Below, piece after piece: positions 12,972-25,723 of a stretch of DNA of 64,000 nucleotides. Location: contig NC_052106.1 of NCBI RefSeq assembly GCF_012273895.1, positions 2,170,001 to 2,234,000 of the forward strand. The letters run 5' to 3'. The translations under genes and the position numbers were made by a program. Positions within the stretch are counted from its first letter, which is position 1. Each line of letters starts with the position of its first letter. The notes beneath the pieces are model-generated. The model ran no database searches and was not told where the DNA came from. It saw nothing but the letters and a program-made list of their open reading frames with translations. Source of the stretch: Zerene cesonia (Eukaryota; Arthropoda; Insecta; Lepidoptera; Pieridae).

Positions 12972-13889
12972 TTTAACATTATTCATGTGCGACTGTGCGT
13001 ATTTTGAAAAAAAAAAAAAATAGGCATGTGATGATTTTAATCAACTAACACGATTTATTTTTGGTAGGTGTTGTAATTGGCAAAAAGAAACGTATTTTCG
13101 TGTTTTGTGTACGCTATATTATTGAAAAATGTAAAGAATAAAAGCGCTAATAGAGTCGCCAGGGTATAATTAAAGTTTATTAGACAATATTTTATGTACA
13201 ATTATAAAAAATATTACTAGGTATTCAGGGAGTTAATTTTTTAATCATAACTTATGTATAATATTTTCATATTCAACAAATCGTAAGATTTCAGAGAATA
13301 ATCCATATTGTGTCATAATATACAAACTTTGGAAGTTTTAAGTAGATTTAAAATTAAGTATTAAGTTTATTTAATCTACCGATCTCTAGGTTTTAGAATA
13401 TACTAGTTTAGTTTTCGTCATAGCTAAGCGAATAAGTGTTTGTTAAGTTTTTAGGTACCGAAATAAAAAAAATAAAATATTTTTTTATACACATGTATTT
13501 TTTTAACCCGTTAATATTCCTCTTATTGGAAAAGCTAAAGGCAAAATTTGCTATTTTTGTAGAAAAGAGAATCTATTTGTAAATTTTATTCATGACTTCT
13601 TTAGAATTTGGCATGTAAAGATAAATCTATACTAATGGTATAAAGCTGAAGAATTTGTTTGATTGTTTGGTCGCGCTAATCTTAAGAACTACTATGTTCA
13701 ACGGACGTTCATATATTATTACATTCAGGTATCATCAATTTCGTTCATTCCATGTTTAGGTTTTTTTTATTATATCTAACATAAGTAGTTTTTAACGTCA
13801 TACAAAACCTTAAAATTTTAAAATTATTTAGAGCATTAAAATACTAATAAATTTATAATTCGTATCAGCTTATTTTAATCAGTACATAA
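12972..13889. other. Convergent 3' region between the PTB adaptor and lysozyme 1
   Basis: The 3' UTR of the plus-strand PTB gene (AATAAA near 13137) and that of the minus-strand lysozyme lie here. A repeat remnant at 13622-13720 is the reverse orientation of the family seen at 4955-5123. No other gene is visible. Confidence 0.5.
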
Positions 13890-16141
13890 TTAATTAAGAC
13901 GGCATTGCTGGAACAACTTGAGGCGTTGCAGTCCAAGTGGGCTGAGGAACAGAGGCTCAGAACACGCCCTTCCTCCGTGATGGTTGATCATCATGTAGTC
14001 ATAGCAGTTTGTCACACCGTCTCCATTGCAATCCTGTCAATAAAATACATAATAACAAAGAATTAAGAATACGTTCGGTAAACGTTAAAACGTGGGGTAA
14101 GATTTGTTCATAATAAGTCGGATTAATCCTGAAATATTCGAGGAACTTATTTGTTTATTAACTTGTTTTTTAAGTGTTGAAAGCTTGCAGTTATCCACGA
14201 TACGTGGGGATGATGCCGTCGCGCTGCTATGGGCGGACTTTGAGGAGGCTTCCTACTCTACCGCCGTGTCCTCCCTAAATTTGTTACGTATAAAAATGAT
14301 TTTAAAGTGAGAGAGAGAGAGCCCTAGAGAATGCAGCATAACAATTTTGTGTATAGCAAGTTGATCAGATATATTTCACACACATCCATCGCGTGTTTGT
14401 ACTTATACAAAAACAAGTTTTTTTTAAGGACATAAACATACATTGAATTTTTTACGATCAATTGATTTGATCTAGTGTTCTGCTGGTCAGTGTGTTCAAG
14501 CTATGGCATTTGATAACGATATCTAAATATCGTTTAAATAATTAAAATGGGCGTTTCTATTATAGTGTAACTATATTAAGGGCAGAAATGAGTACCTATT
14601 CAAAACTAACCTTCCCAAATCTAGCCATGTAGTTTTCAATAATTTTCACCGAGCAGTAATAGTCTCTGGCGCAGTCCTCATATGCTGTAAAAGAAATTAC
14701 AAATACATATAACACATACCGGCCTATAATTATTTTCTAATAAATGTCATATTCTATATTCATCATAATTATGTATAAAAAATTACATTTTTATGAAACT
14801 TGAACGTCTTAAAAATTTTAAAATTCAATCCCAGAAAGTGTTTTTTTATTAATTGCTTTTAGGTATACATTTTCCGTATGAAAAAAAAATCTATTGTATT
14901 TGTATTATATTAATGGTCAATAGTTTTGTAACCATTCAAATAAAAATCAGATCGATCATTTTATTTGCGGTCTCTACAATAATGTGTTTCTATGACCAAT
15001 AAGTCTAGCTTGGTCAGAGTTCAAACAGTATACGTCCTCACCTTCCTTCCTATCGGGATTGTCATCAGGTAGAGTCGGCTTCCCAGCATCCACCCAGTAT
15101 ACCCTAGATATGTAGAAAGGGCCACAATAGCCCCCAGTGCAAGTGTGGGAGAGATCGCAGCCGGCCACGTGACACAGACAGCGAATACAGGATTCGTTGA
15201 GATTTGTCACGTAAATACCTGAACACGTTTAAAAACCTCATTAATTGACCTTTGCCATTATTTAGCTGCGTGAGTGGCAGACGAAAATTTACGTCGCGGC
15301 ATGAATAGAAACTTTAGGGATGATATCATCATCTTTTTTTTTATTATGTTTACAGTGCGAGTATTATTTTAGTAACAAAGGTAACACATAAAAACAAGTT
15401 ATCTAATATTATCGTCCAGAGCTTGCCTATATTAAAATAACAATTTAATATTAAGTTGAGCCTCTACAATTTCTTAAAATCGTGTATGTGTATGTTTGTT
15501 ACTCTTTCACGCAAAAACTGCTCAACGAATTGCAATGAAATTTAGTACGTGGACAACTGGAATAACACATAGGCAACTTTTTATCCCGATATTCCTACAG
15601 TATACAGACTTACGCGGGTGAAACCGCGGGCGCAGCTAGTTATTTATAAATTTTAGGGGAGAGCGCATTTGGAAGCTGCTGCTTTGGGAGATAGATATTT
15701 GGTAGCACAGTTTAACAACCACACTTCCTCTTTTTCTGTATGTTTTTGTGTAATTTGTATATTAAAATGATTTGATGATAAATGATAAAAAAATTCCTTT
15801 GTCTTGACTGAATATCAAAGTATCCTAAAGAACTGGATGAGAAATATGTTATGGTGTAAATGTAAAAGATGTTTTGTTTACGTCAGTATCGGTCTTAGGT
15901 TCTCAGACAGGTTTATAAAAATATTTTAAATCCTTTCATGGTACTATGTTTCTTTTCCCTTATTAGGAGGCTAACTTGAAACAGTTTCGTCGACATATAT
16001 AAATCGTGTCTATACAGTACCTATAATTGAATTTTTTGATTTTATGAATTTATCACTTATGCAATCAAACGTTTACTCACCAAAAACAACACTGTAACAT
16101 AGATTTATAAGTACAATTAACACTGGCACTTGTAAATGCAT
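13890..16141 (-). CDS. Invertebrate-type (destabilase) lysozyme 1
   Basis: Four exons on the minus strand: 16081-16141, 15042-15218, 14611-14684, 13890-14033, giving 151 residues. Residues 1-21 are a signal peptide (MHLQVPVLIVLINLCYSVVF, then Gly), so the protein is secreted. The destabilase/i-type lysozyme domain follows: a C-x2-C-x-C start (CIRCLC), CGPFYISRVYWVDAGKPTLP, then the DCNGDGVTNCYDYM segment and HHGGRAC. Twelve Cys in the mature part suggest six disulfides. The muramidase Glu of molluscan i-type lysozymes, which lies between the third and fourth Cys, is absent, and the CLC-HVA-GC loop is one residue shorter than in lysozyme 2. The Asp region (CTGGYCG) also lacks Asp. Cell-wall hydrolysis is therefore doubtful; known insect members share this loss. 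The gene neighbours a paralogue with the same exon phases. Confidence 0.92.
15480..15645 (-). repeat. Interspersed repeat R1 (antisense copy), lysozyme 1 intron 1
   Basis: In reverse, it matches a ~200-bp unit that starts ctagctgcgcccGCGGTTTC, contains tcccgatattcctac in antisense, and ends in tttcgcatttataatattag. Six further copies lie in this window (26890, 27592, 32300, 49815, 52725 and 63277). It has no coding capacity. Confidence 0.75.
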
Positions 16142-17905
16142 TTTGGACTAAAATTATAATAAAATAAATCACGAAATATATTACTTAACTCATGCTCCTA
16201 CATAGTAATTGAAAATTGAGCACTGATTTCAATGAAAGCTGATGACATAATGAGATGTTCTCAAAACGCGTTACAAAAACAACAATTACTGTGGTTCTTC
16301 GAAGATGTAAAAAATGTAAGTAAAAACCATTCAGTAACGCCCTATCGTAGTTTGGCGATCGAGTGATCAATACTGAGTTAGACACAAGTGAATATTAATA
16401 AATGATGTAGAAGAACTAATGCACACGTTTGTTTCTAAGAACAGTTAATTGAAGGTGATTACAATCGAATTGTCACATCCGTGTGCAAGAGGATCACATT
16501 ACAAAAGGTCGTTGAGATTATGGATTAAAAATGTTTGCACTTTTTAGGATTTATTTATGATTATTAATTGTTTGTGTAATTTTTCAATTAATTTATTTTA
16601 ATTTTTATTATTACATTACTTTAATGAAGTTAATATATAATAATAATAAGGACCTATTTTAATGAAGTTCGATATTGATTTTTGTCAGATGTCAGAGCGG
16701 GCAAAGTAGCTGGTGGTTCGCCTGATGGTAAACGATCACCACCGTCCATGGACAGTTGTAATCACTGTAATCACGTTACCCATTTTTGTGGGATAAGGAA
16801 AAAATAATTAATGAAAAGGATATGGGCCTCGAGCTTCCCCACTCACCGAGCGAAACAGTGACATACACAGGCTACTCTTTCGCCGATCTTCTGGCTGGTG
16901 TGGTGTGGTTTCTTCCCAATTTAATTTAAAATTTTTAGTGTCTTTGATGCCTAGATTGAATGTAATCAGCCAAGTAGTAAAGAAATGTGTTGTAATTTAT
17001 AGGTAGGTAATCTGTTAACATGGTGCTCTGAAAATCCATTAATTTTTTAGCAATTTTAGATAATATTAGTAAATGACGAGAAGTTTTCTCTTTTCTACAA
17101 AATAAACGTACTCAAATTTTGTCAATTGAACAAGGTTTGTAGAAGTGATCGACGTTTCCTAATATTTCCGTGTCTTTTAACGCATTAGCTTTCAACCTGT
17201 GTATTTTGTACCTACTCATATTTACTTAATATAATAAAACACTAAACCCAGACCATTTCCCACTCAGTAATTATAGCTATGCAATATCTGTTTTATAGAC
17301 AATGGTGAGTATATTTTTCTGTTTATCTGAATATCAGTTTGTATGTGCGTGAGTTGATCACGTTAAATCCACAAGGCTGGCAAGATTTTGACAAAATGGT
17401 GATAGACCAATACAGGATCAACTTATAGGCTTTATTATATTTGAAAACAATAATTTGAAGAGCACCAAGTACGCTTTAAACTGGAGTAGAAAGAATATTT
17501 ACAAATCTGTTATAAAATGGAGTGTTTAGAGTGTGAGAATGGAGTGATTAGATCAGAATTTATAAATGAAATAGAGATTCCTGAATAGGTTTTTGTAAAA
17601 TAAACAGATGATTGTATGTCGCAATTAATAAGTAAGATTCAATAAATATAGTCTAAAAATGTTTACGTATTTTAATATATTTTAATTATAATTTTCTTAC
17701 TAACTAATTACAATTAATACATTCCTTAAATTTACAGACTCGTATCGCATTACAGTTCAATAATCTTTACATTCATTTTTATATTATTTAATTTGTCACA
17801 TTATTTATGCCTTTTGGCGCCATTTCGTTCATTAGTTTTTTTATTGACATGATTATGACTAAAGACTAAAGTTCGTCGTGTATGATTTTTTCGTTATGGC
17901 AACTT
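16142..17905. other. Spacer between the two lysozyme genes
   Basis: Holds the promoter side of lysozyme 1 and the 3' flank of lysozyme 2, plus an antisense copy of repeat R5 at about 16688-16935. No convincing exon on either strand. Confidence 0.5.
16688..16935 (-). repeat. Repeat R5, antisense copy
   Basis: Contains ctggtggttcgcctgatggt and gatcaccaccgtccatg, shared in the same or reverse orientation with copies at 22040, 25724, 30975, 46845, 48820, 54585 and 58345. The fullest copy is 30975-31290. It looks like a SINE-sized non-autonomous element. Confidence 0.7.
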
Positions 17906-20900
17906 TTATCCTTGGTGAGCTGCAACTGCTGCAATACATTGCTGGAACACATTGACGTATTGGAACGGTAGATCGCCCTTGCATCCATAGCCTCCCAGTT
18001 TGTGGATTGCCATGTAATCGTAGCAGTTTACTACACCGTCGTTGTTGCAGTCCTGGAAAATCAACATTTCATAAACTTACAAGAAAATTGATAGTTTCGT
18101 TTCGGACATGTTGTTGACGGGCGGACAATTGTGATGAATTTATATTTAATATTTTCCTTCATAAAACAATAAATAAAAAATAAACAATAATTTACTTTAC
18201 AAAAAAAAAAAAACACGGAAAGGAATAAGCATTGACCCCTTAAATATTAGGGGTAAAGGTTTATTATTGTAGTATATACTTCTTGATAAACACTCATAAA
18301 TAAAATAGTTTATTATACCTAAAGAAAATTATTGCGTATTGACATTTTATTTAGGTTTACTAAAAGGTCATCTAGAACCAGAACTGGAAGTTCACCACGT
18401 CAGTGTTCAATGGAGTTATAAAAAAGTTAAACTGAATTGTTTTTATTTACGCGTGTATCAATGATATTTACAGATGATGTCACTGATCGACTTGTATGCA
18501 AATTTTAATGACAATGCCACGATATTATGTTAATATTTCTACTGGTTTGTACACACCTTAATTATTTTCGTACACGGATGTAGGCGCTATTATTGTTAGG
18601 GATTTCCTAAGTTTATTCACATGAGATAATTATTTATAAATAGTTCTATGTAAAATTACCCCTTTATGAATGTAAACTCATGGGATAAAGGGCAGATGCA
18701 TTATGAATTCGTTGATCACTGATCGATTTTCCTTTCAGGCTAGTTGGTGATTAGTCTTCTGTGTCCACCCAGATCGAGACATTTTTCTCGTTAATCCCCG
18801 CCGGGAAATGAGGCCAGGTCCCCTCGATTCTAGACGTTAACCACTGTATCAACGAGGCAGTCAGTTCTCTTGTTGGTCAAATCTCTCATTGTACGTTACC
18901 ACGGATAACATAATACTATACTAGATATTTCATACATAATTGTCACGCATATTTAACTAATCTGTGGTGTAAATAACTGGTGGTATTTCTATATAGTATA
19001 AAGATAAGGAAATTGTAAGAATAAAATGTTACCTGTCCGAAACGCCTCATGTATCCCTGTACGGTGAGGGCAGCACACTGAGGATCGTTGGCACAGCTGG
19101 CGTATGCTGGAAATACGTAAAAAAAATGAATTATTGAATGCTCATTAAAATATGCATTTTCTTATCTATATATATAAAAGAATGTCGTGTTAGTTACACT
19201 ATTTATAACTCAAGAACGGCTGAACCGATTATGTTGAAATTTGGTACAGAGATAGTTTTAGACCTGAGAAAGGACATAGGATAGTTTTTATCCCGGAAAT
19301 CTAACGGGAACGGGAACTTTGTCGGTAACCCCCCGAGTCTATCTTACCCGTGACTACGCGAGCAAAGCCGCGGGCGGAATGCTAGTTATTAATAAAATAT
19401 AAAGAAAAATCTGTATAAAGGGCAAAAAATTACATTCATTGTATGTATGGGTTTAGATTATTTAACTATACATTATTTAACTATAATCTTATTACCTAAT
19501 ACTGTTAAGGATTTTTGTAAATATAGGAAACAATACTGCAGTGATGTATAATAAATACTAAGTGAGGAAATAAATTTTGATATAGAAAATGATGAACCTT
19601 GGCACCACCGGTCACCTTCGGTTCATTGCCAAATGTACTGATATTTTTGGTTATACCTTCTCAGAACATGACCTTTCATATTGGGAATATACGTTGTTGA
19701 GCGATATAATTCATTGGAATGACATCGTTCTTATTTCTTTGTATATTTCGGCGTAAACAGGATAAGTGGACCAGTTAATAAATGTGTATATCAGAAATCA
19801 CACGCATATTATAAATAACTAGCAGACCGCCCTGGCTTCGCCTGTACATACCTGTATACACTATTCGGGGATTACAAACCTTTAAAATTGGTTAGTTCCT
19901 GAGTAAACATTCACACAAACAAACTTTTCAGTTTAAAATATTATATATTTGTATAGATAGGGAATAGAGGGGTTTACCATCTGGGGAGTCAATAGTACGT
20001 CCAGGGAGTGTGGGTTTCCCGGCATCAGCCCAATACGCCCATGTGATACGGAAGAGGCCACACGCGTCTCCATCACATTGTAAGCCTTGCTTGCAACCCG
20101 AAACCGCCTGGCATATGCAACCCAGGCATACTTCCGTCACTGGACTCTGGCTTGCTAACACTTCACCTGTGTAAGGAAATTATCCAAATCACTCTCATTG
20201 TAAAGCATTAATTATTAATAAAGTTCGAGTATGAATGAGTGTATATATTCGCAATCTATAATTTTTTATTAGGTAGTACCTGTAGTACTTGAGCTTTGTA
20301 TAGTTTACTATATATATGATTATAGTGTATGAACAATACGTATGTGATAAAAGTAATGTTTAATTAAAGAAGGGTTTGAATGAATTACATTATTCAAACT
20401 TAACAAATCTAATTCAGTGGTACATTTTCTAACATTTTCGTACCTCAAAATATATCATTTTAAGAAATTTCAAACAAAAGTCACTAAAACTCAGTCAGTC
20501 AACCGACTCTTTATTTAATGTTTGTTTTAAAGAAATCTTGCAACTTTATATGACATACTCACGTATATGTAAGTAGGTATATGTGTATGGCAAAAATAAC
20601 CACAACGTGTGAAATGCTGTCCTGGATGGGGTCAAGGTCTGAACCTTGGTAGATCCGTTTACATTGTTTTGAAATTAATCATCAAATCATTCTTTTTGCA
20701 TATTTTTTAAGAATCTGACATTTTTATATATCCACAATTTATCTACGCATTATTAATAATATTTCGAAGTATTGTCTCCATTGTTTTGGTTCTGTATGGT
20801 TTGCAAAGGAGCTGGGCCCTAGTCTAAGTTTCAATTAAGTAAAATATCACAACATTACGATTCAATGGACAGTCGATTACAATCAAATTATTAATGACAT

Positions 20901-23900
20901 AAGTTTCCTATGGTAATTTAGTTGCGATTAAATTGTTTTTTCAGTGGAACACCATGACCATCATAAATATTAGAATACCAAATCTGTCAAACCATTCTGA
21001 CACGTCTTACGAACCAATTGAGATCATGACTTCGGGCCCAGACCCCAGTTCGGTCGCGTGACCGCTCATGAATATTTGCCAATTTTATTTATTTATTTAA
21101 CTATTCAAAAAGATTGTATAAGATAGATAACTTAAAAATAAAATGGTTTAAAGAGATTGTATCAGGCAAATTTTTTGGGCGGTCTTGTCACTTAGAATTT
21201 TAGTGAATAAACAATAAGGATTGGAATAAGGAAGAGAATAAATTTCCTGGGATGGGGGACTTTTTGAAGGCATATAATATAGTTTAACATTCTATGTAAT
21301 TATATGTTGTATAGTAATGCTTTTCTGTGTTAAAAATTCGGTGGTTTAATCTCACACACATAAAAAATTGCATCCGCTTGTTAAAATTACATTTAATTCT
21401 GATATATTATAACAAAGCGTAAAATAAGACTTAAATTGCTTTAATGACAACATCATATTTGTTTTCCGGCAGTTCAATGGAAGTAAGAAACCAGATTAAC
21501 AAAAGATTGCATCATACTTTAAAGAATGTATTGTCATGAAACTTTGACGGTGCTTAATATTTCGTTTACTTTTTTAACAAACTTTTATCATTCGATGCTC
21601 AATAAATATAGATACAAGTAGCGTGTCATCACATAAAATTTTATAAGGCAGCATGTTTTAAGGCCTAAAAGTATGATATATATATGCATTTTTAAATCTT
21701 AACTTACCTACTAAAAGTAAAGATGGAAGGAGGTAAATAAGAGAGAAGTTATAAGTGTTATATTATATATTGTTACATTAAAAAAATATTTGTGAACCAC
21801 TGTGTTTGGTTGATACTTAAGTTACATTCATGAGAGTTACTTGCATCATTCTTTTTTTCCCTCTATTGCAGCGGAATAAATAGAGCAAAAGTTATCAGAA
21901 ATATGTCTAAGTTGAAATGTCGAATGTTATAGACCTTTGATATCTTATCTAAATCTCCATAATATAAACAATAAAGTTATTATTGTAGGAGTCGTGCACT
22001 TCTTTATTTCTCACTAACATGTAAATGGTTTTTTTTTCGTTCGGCATTTGGGGGAGCCGGAGTTCCGTTTTATTTTCCTCACTATTCCCATTATTTTATT
22101 CCTGTCCTCGATCCTTTCTTTATCCCTTACCCCTTAAAAGCGGGCAACACATTTACAAAGGTTCATGACCGATGATCGCTTACACTTATTATACAAACCA
22201 CCAGCTCGATTGCCCGCTCTAATATTACAAAAAAAACTAGTTTCGATTACAGAAAAAAAATCTCATTCGACTGATAGTTTAAGATAATCAAAGAGATAAA
22301 CAGAGTTAAAATATTTTTTCGAACAAATTCCTTTATGCATCTTATTAAATTTATCCCAATTCCAAACAACAATTATTAAATTGTACTGTTGCCAACTAAA
22401 ATAGTTTCGGAAAAGTGATTGAGCAAAGGAACAAGGACTAGGAAAAATTTTTCCTTCATCAATCTTGTACAATGAGGTAATAAAGCCATTAATAATAGAG
22501 ATAAAATTCTCGAAGACATTATAAGTTACGACTTAATCGGGGTAACAATAACTTGCAACAAAGACTTAAATTGTGTTTATATATCGTAATATGGAGAACG
22601 GAAAACATATATCTCCATGTAAATGCTAGATGATTTAATGTCGAAGGCCTAATGGGATCTTGGATCAGGCCCAGACAGATCCGCAATGATTCATTGTAAT
22701 TTACTCCATTCGCATTGTTTACAAGCGTATGGAGATTTATATAATTCGAATAATTGCTTATTATGTGTTGTTACCGTTTCCACGTTGTATCCGGTATTAA
22801 AATTACAAGAATTTACTCTTTTGATAAAGCTCTGTTAGTAACGATTGGTACATGGTATGGTAGCAACAGAACATTTTTAAAAAGCTTAAATAGGTTGTTG
22901 GGCATAAAAGTGAAAGTAAATATTACGATTACTTAATTGTTTCAGCGCATTTTTTATAATTTTAGAACAACGGATAAAGCTGTTCATCTTTAGAAGGTTG
23001 AATCTAAGAACTTCCGACGATTTTGATCATAAAATAATTGTTAATTCATTTTATCTTGATTAACTCGTAAGTAATTTTACCAGGGTTATCTAAGTAGTGT
23101 CTATATGGCTTATGAAAATATGTTATTTACTACATAATGTATAAAATATTGAATATTGTGTACTTAGTTATAACCAATTTGATCTGTGGTAGAGACCCGA
23201 CTAAAAGTTTATTTAAAAAATAATATATTCCCAATGAGGTTTATTCTTATAGAATATAGTAGATCATATTTAAGGGTCTCTGTAGTCGAAGACAGATTAT
23301 AAATATGACTACTGAATTGAATCTATTTAATACCAAAATTTTCTAGTTTGGCACGAACAACTTTTCCGCTGGAAATTACTTGATATTCTTTACTTTGCTT
23401 TAATGCATGTAAAGCAAAATTATTATCATTAAATGTTTGGCGCCAAAATGTTGTCTGCTATATAAGAGTTTAATATTGCCTAAGTCCTGGCTATCGAAAA
23501 GGAAAAAAAGTCCTCGCTATGAAAAAAAAACAAAAGTCATCGCTCTGCTATTCGTTCTTACTTAGTTTCCTAGAGTACGACGTGTCACAGCCTGGCATGT
23601 CACCAGACGAGTTAGGGCATATAGAAAAGGACCGGTTGAACACGGATCAAGACGAAACCTACATAATAATAACATGGTATAGCTATAAACAAGGTGCGAT
23701 AAATTAGAAATACCTCAACGTTTGTATACGTTAGCCGTTACTAAGATATAATATTTTTAAATTCAACATGGCAACAATAATTAATTTTCAATTCGGTCTC
23801 GGTCAAGACTTCTGATACACATAGAATTTTTTTTGGAATAGATATAGAAAGCAGTGAAGATAAAAAGTATATTGTATACAATTATGTGCTAACATTATTA

Positions 23901-25378
23901 TAAATCCCTATTTAAGCCCTTAAAATGTCGTCTACGTCGCTTTCGGAGTTTCTAGAACTATTTTGGTATTGGTCAATTCACTGTGGACATAACATGAATG
24001 AAATATTGCTTGCTTACGTCATCAATATAACCTTCATAATAAATACCTGTACGTCCACTTGAATCATCTTGGACTTGACACAGATATTCTGCGGGATATT
24101 AATTGTTTATGATTTAAATAAAATGTCGTTTTGTTCCTGCATTGTGTTTACAAATTTATGGAAATGCAGAACATACGTGGCATTTTCTAGAATGCGTTTA
24201 TTTGTATGGTTTTGTTTATGATAACATAATGAATGTAAAAATTATTCGATGTTTTGGCAAGTGTAGTGTTCCAAATGTTGTGGGTAGATAACTTAATATA
24301 AAACTTGGTACCATAAGAAATATTTGCGATTGCGTTTTATTTATTTATAGCTCCTACATAGCTATATATAAAACGTTTCTAGTTTTATTTTAAAAATTAA
24401 ATTGAATGTTGTAATAATGGACAATGGACTTCTAATAGGTTATTGTTACAGCTTATTGCTATAAGATTAAATCGCTATTAAATCTTAATTATTGAAAGAC
24501 GGATATTAATGATAAAATTAATGTATTTTCTAATCGCAACTATATCAATAATTCTAGCGGCCTACCGCAGCGTCGGTGGCATATTCGTATATAGCCTCTA
24601 ACATTCAGTCCAGTTGTTCCTGAAGTACCTTAGCGTGTTCAAACTAACAAACTTTCCAGATTCATATTATCAGTATGGAACTATAGATTACGTATGAGTA
24701 TGAGTTATGGAGGTGTTAGGTAAATTCTGTAATTGGAAAAGTATGCCATAATTGTTTGCTTTTTTTTGCATTCTGTAGTTATGGTTTATTATATCCGATC
24801 TAACTATTAACTACATATAAAAAACATCAGTTTCCCAGCAGATTTCTTTGCTAGGCTCCTAAACTTAAAATCAACTTTATTGCTTCATATATTAAAGTAG
24901 ATACCGATTTTTTTGATATGTTGGCATTGTTATTTCATGTTTATAAACAAGATTAATCTAGAACTGTTTGACTTTGACCTGCACTGTGCAGTTTATATTG
25001 ATAATACAGTTTAACAGTCATAAACCATTGTGCACCTTGGGCCTAAATGAGATGTTTTATAGAGCAGTAGTTACTATTCTTTTTAATACCTGTACGTCCA
25101 CTTGAATCATCTTGGACTTGACACAGATATTCTGCGGGATATTAATTGTTTATGATTTAAATAAAATGTCGTTTTGTTTCTGCATTGTGTTTACAAATTT
25201 ATGGAAATGCAGAATATGCGTGGCCTATGTACCATTTTATGAAAAAAAAAATAATTATAAGATTAATAACATAGACAAAAAACTGCATGATTTTTTTATA
25301 AATTTACTAACCGACATCAGCTGCGCAGGCGCCGACCAGCATCAACAAGGCACTGAACTTGATTAAGGCTGAAGCCAT
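17906..25378 (-). CDS. Invertebrate-type (destabilase) lysozyme 2
   Basis: Four exons on the minus strand: 25312-25378, 19978-20166, 19033-19106, 17906-18052, giving 158 residues. The signal peptide is residues 1-20 or so (MASALIKFSALLMLVGACAA). The destabilase domain has CLGCICQAVSGC, the strand FRITWAYWADAGKPTLPG, then YMRRFGQ, DCNNDGVVNCYDYMAIHKLGG and a final FQQC. Twelve mature Cys are conserved with lysozyme 1, and intron phases (1, 1, 0) are identical. The molluscan catalytic Glu position is Val (QAVSGC), so muramidase activity is not expected; an Asp is retained in CDGDACG. Family roles include isopeptidase (destabilase) and non-enzymatic antibacterial activity; which applies here cannot be read from sequence. 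Intron 1 is 5.1 kb and contains several repeats and a 140-bp duplication. A TATA/initiator promoter is visible upstream. Confidence 0.93.
18650..18862 (-). mobile_element. tRNA-derived SINE, degenerate
   Basis: On the minus strand the element starts with a tRNA-like head (GCCTCGTTGATACAGTGGTT, an A-box-like segment), has a decayed B-box region, then CCCGGCGGGGATT and CTCGATCTGGGTGGACACAG, and runs into ATAATGCATCTGCCC. These are features of tRNA-headed SINEs of Lepidoptera. It lies in lysozyme 2 intron 3. Confidence 0.65.
19164..19386 (-). repeat. Interspersed repeat R2, antisense copy
   Basis: Contains ctatatatataaaagaatgt, tataactcaagaacggctga and a 3' segment with gcaaagccgcgggcggaatg. 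A sense copy is at 29170-29395 and a diverged one at 34670-34862. Non-coding; lies in lysozyme 2 intron 2. Confidence 0.65.
19820..19960 (+). repeat. Degenerate interspersed repeat (same family as 4955-5123)
   Basis: Starts aactagcagaccgccctggc and ends in an atatttgtatagat tail. Non-coding; it abuts the 3' side of a lysozyme 2 exon. Confidence 0.5.
20865..21060 (+). repeat. Repeat R6, uninterrupted copy
   Basis: Shares cagtcgattacaat, tagttgcgat and ccaaatctgt blocks in order with 63080-63570, where the second copy is interrupted by repeat R1. Lies in lysozyme 2 intron 1. Family not recognised. Confidence 0.55.
22040..22215 (+). repeat. Repeat R5, partial sense copy
   Basis: Shows the block order of the fuller copy at 30975-31290: gccggag, then fragments such as tttctttatccctta, gcgggcaac, gatcgcttac and accagctcgattgcccgct. 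Lies in lysozyme 2 intron 1. Confidence 0.6.
24042..24181 (+). repeat. 140-bp direct duplication, copy 1
   Basis: Near-identical (3 substitutions by eye) to 25085-25224. The copies are in direct orientation and exactly 1043 bp apart. Both begin aatacctgtacgtccacttg and end at cgtggc. Both lie in lysozyme 2 intron 1, the second ending 87 bp before the signal-peptide exon. Confidence 0.9.
24555..24680 (+). repeat. Degenerate interspersed repeat (same family as 4955-5123)
   Basis: Starts ctagcggcctaccgcagcgt and ends in ttcatattatcagtatgg. It lies between the two 140-bp duplicates. Confidence 0.5.
25085..25224 (+). repeat. 140-bp direct duplication, copy 2
   Basis: Partner of 24042-24181. The sequence is not obviously a transposon: no terminal inverted repeats or tail are visible. 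Confidence 0.9.
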
Positions 25379-25450
25379 TTTGGAAAAAAAAAACTTAAAA
25401 ATAATTTTAAAAACTAGTAAAGCGTCAGATGCTCACGCGCACTTCTTTCG

Positions 25451-25484
25451 ACTGACATTGGTTGTGGCCTTTATTCAGCTTATA
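25451..25484 (-). promoter_or_regulatory. Core promoter of lysozyme 2 (TATA box + TCAGT initiator)
   Basis: Reading the minus strand, TATAAG (25484-25479) is followed by the arthropod initiator TCAGT (25455-25451). If the A of TCAGT at 25453 is +1, the TATA starts at -31, the normal spacing. The initiator is 75 bp upstream of the start codon. A CCAAT motif lies between the two elements. Confidence 0.6.
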
Positions 25485-25723
25485 TGGACGTTTGGACATT
25501 GAATCACCGGGTTCCGTAAATTAATGTTAGTTTTTATTTTGTTATTTATATCCCAATGAAACTAAAGATTGGAATTTTATGGTTTGCTCGTTATTTTTAG
25601 GTGGAACGACCTACCTCTTTTTGTTGCTAAGGGTTGCTTTGACTTTAAGCTGAAAGTAAACGTTTTATTAACAACACATATTGCTTTGCTATAATGGTGT
25701 TTGTGTTTCTAAATTTTGCGGGT

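Noticed and set aside
14104..14310. 68-codon plus-strand frame in the lysozyme 1 intron, with a locally GC-rich segment
   Set aside because: No splice-consistent neighbours and no recognised domain; it lies between two well-supported lysozyme exons on the other strand.
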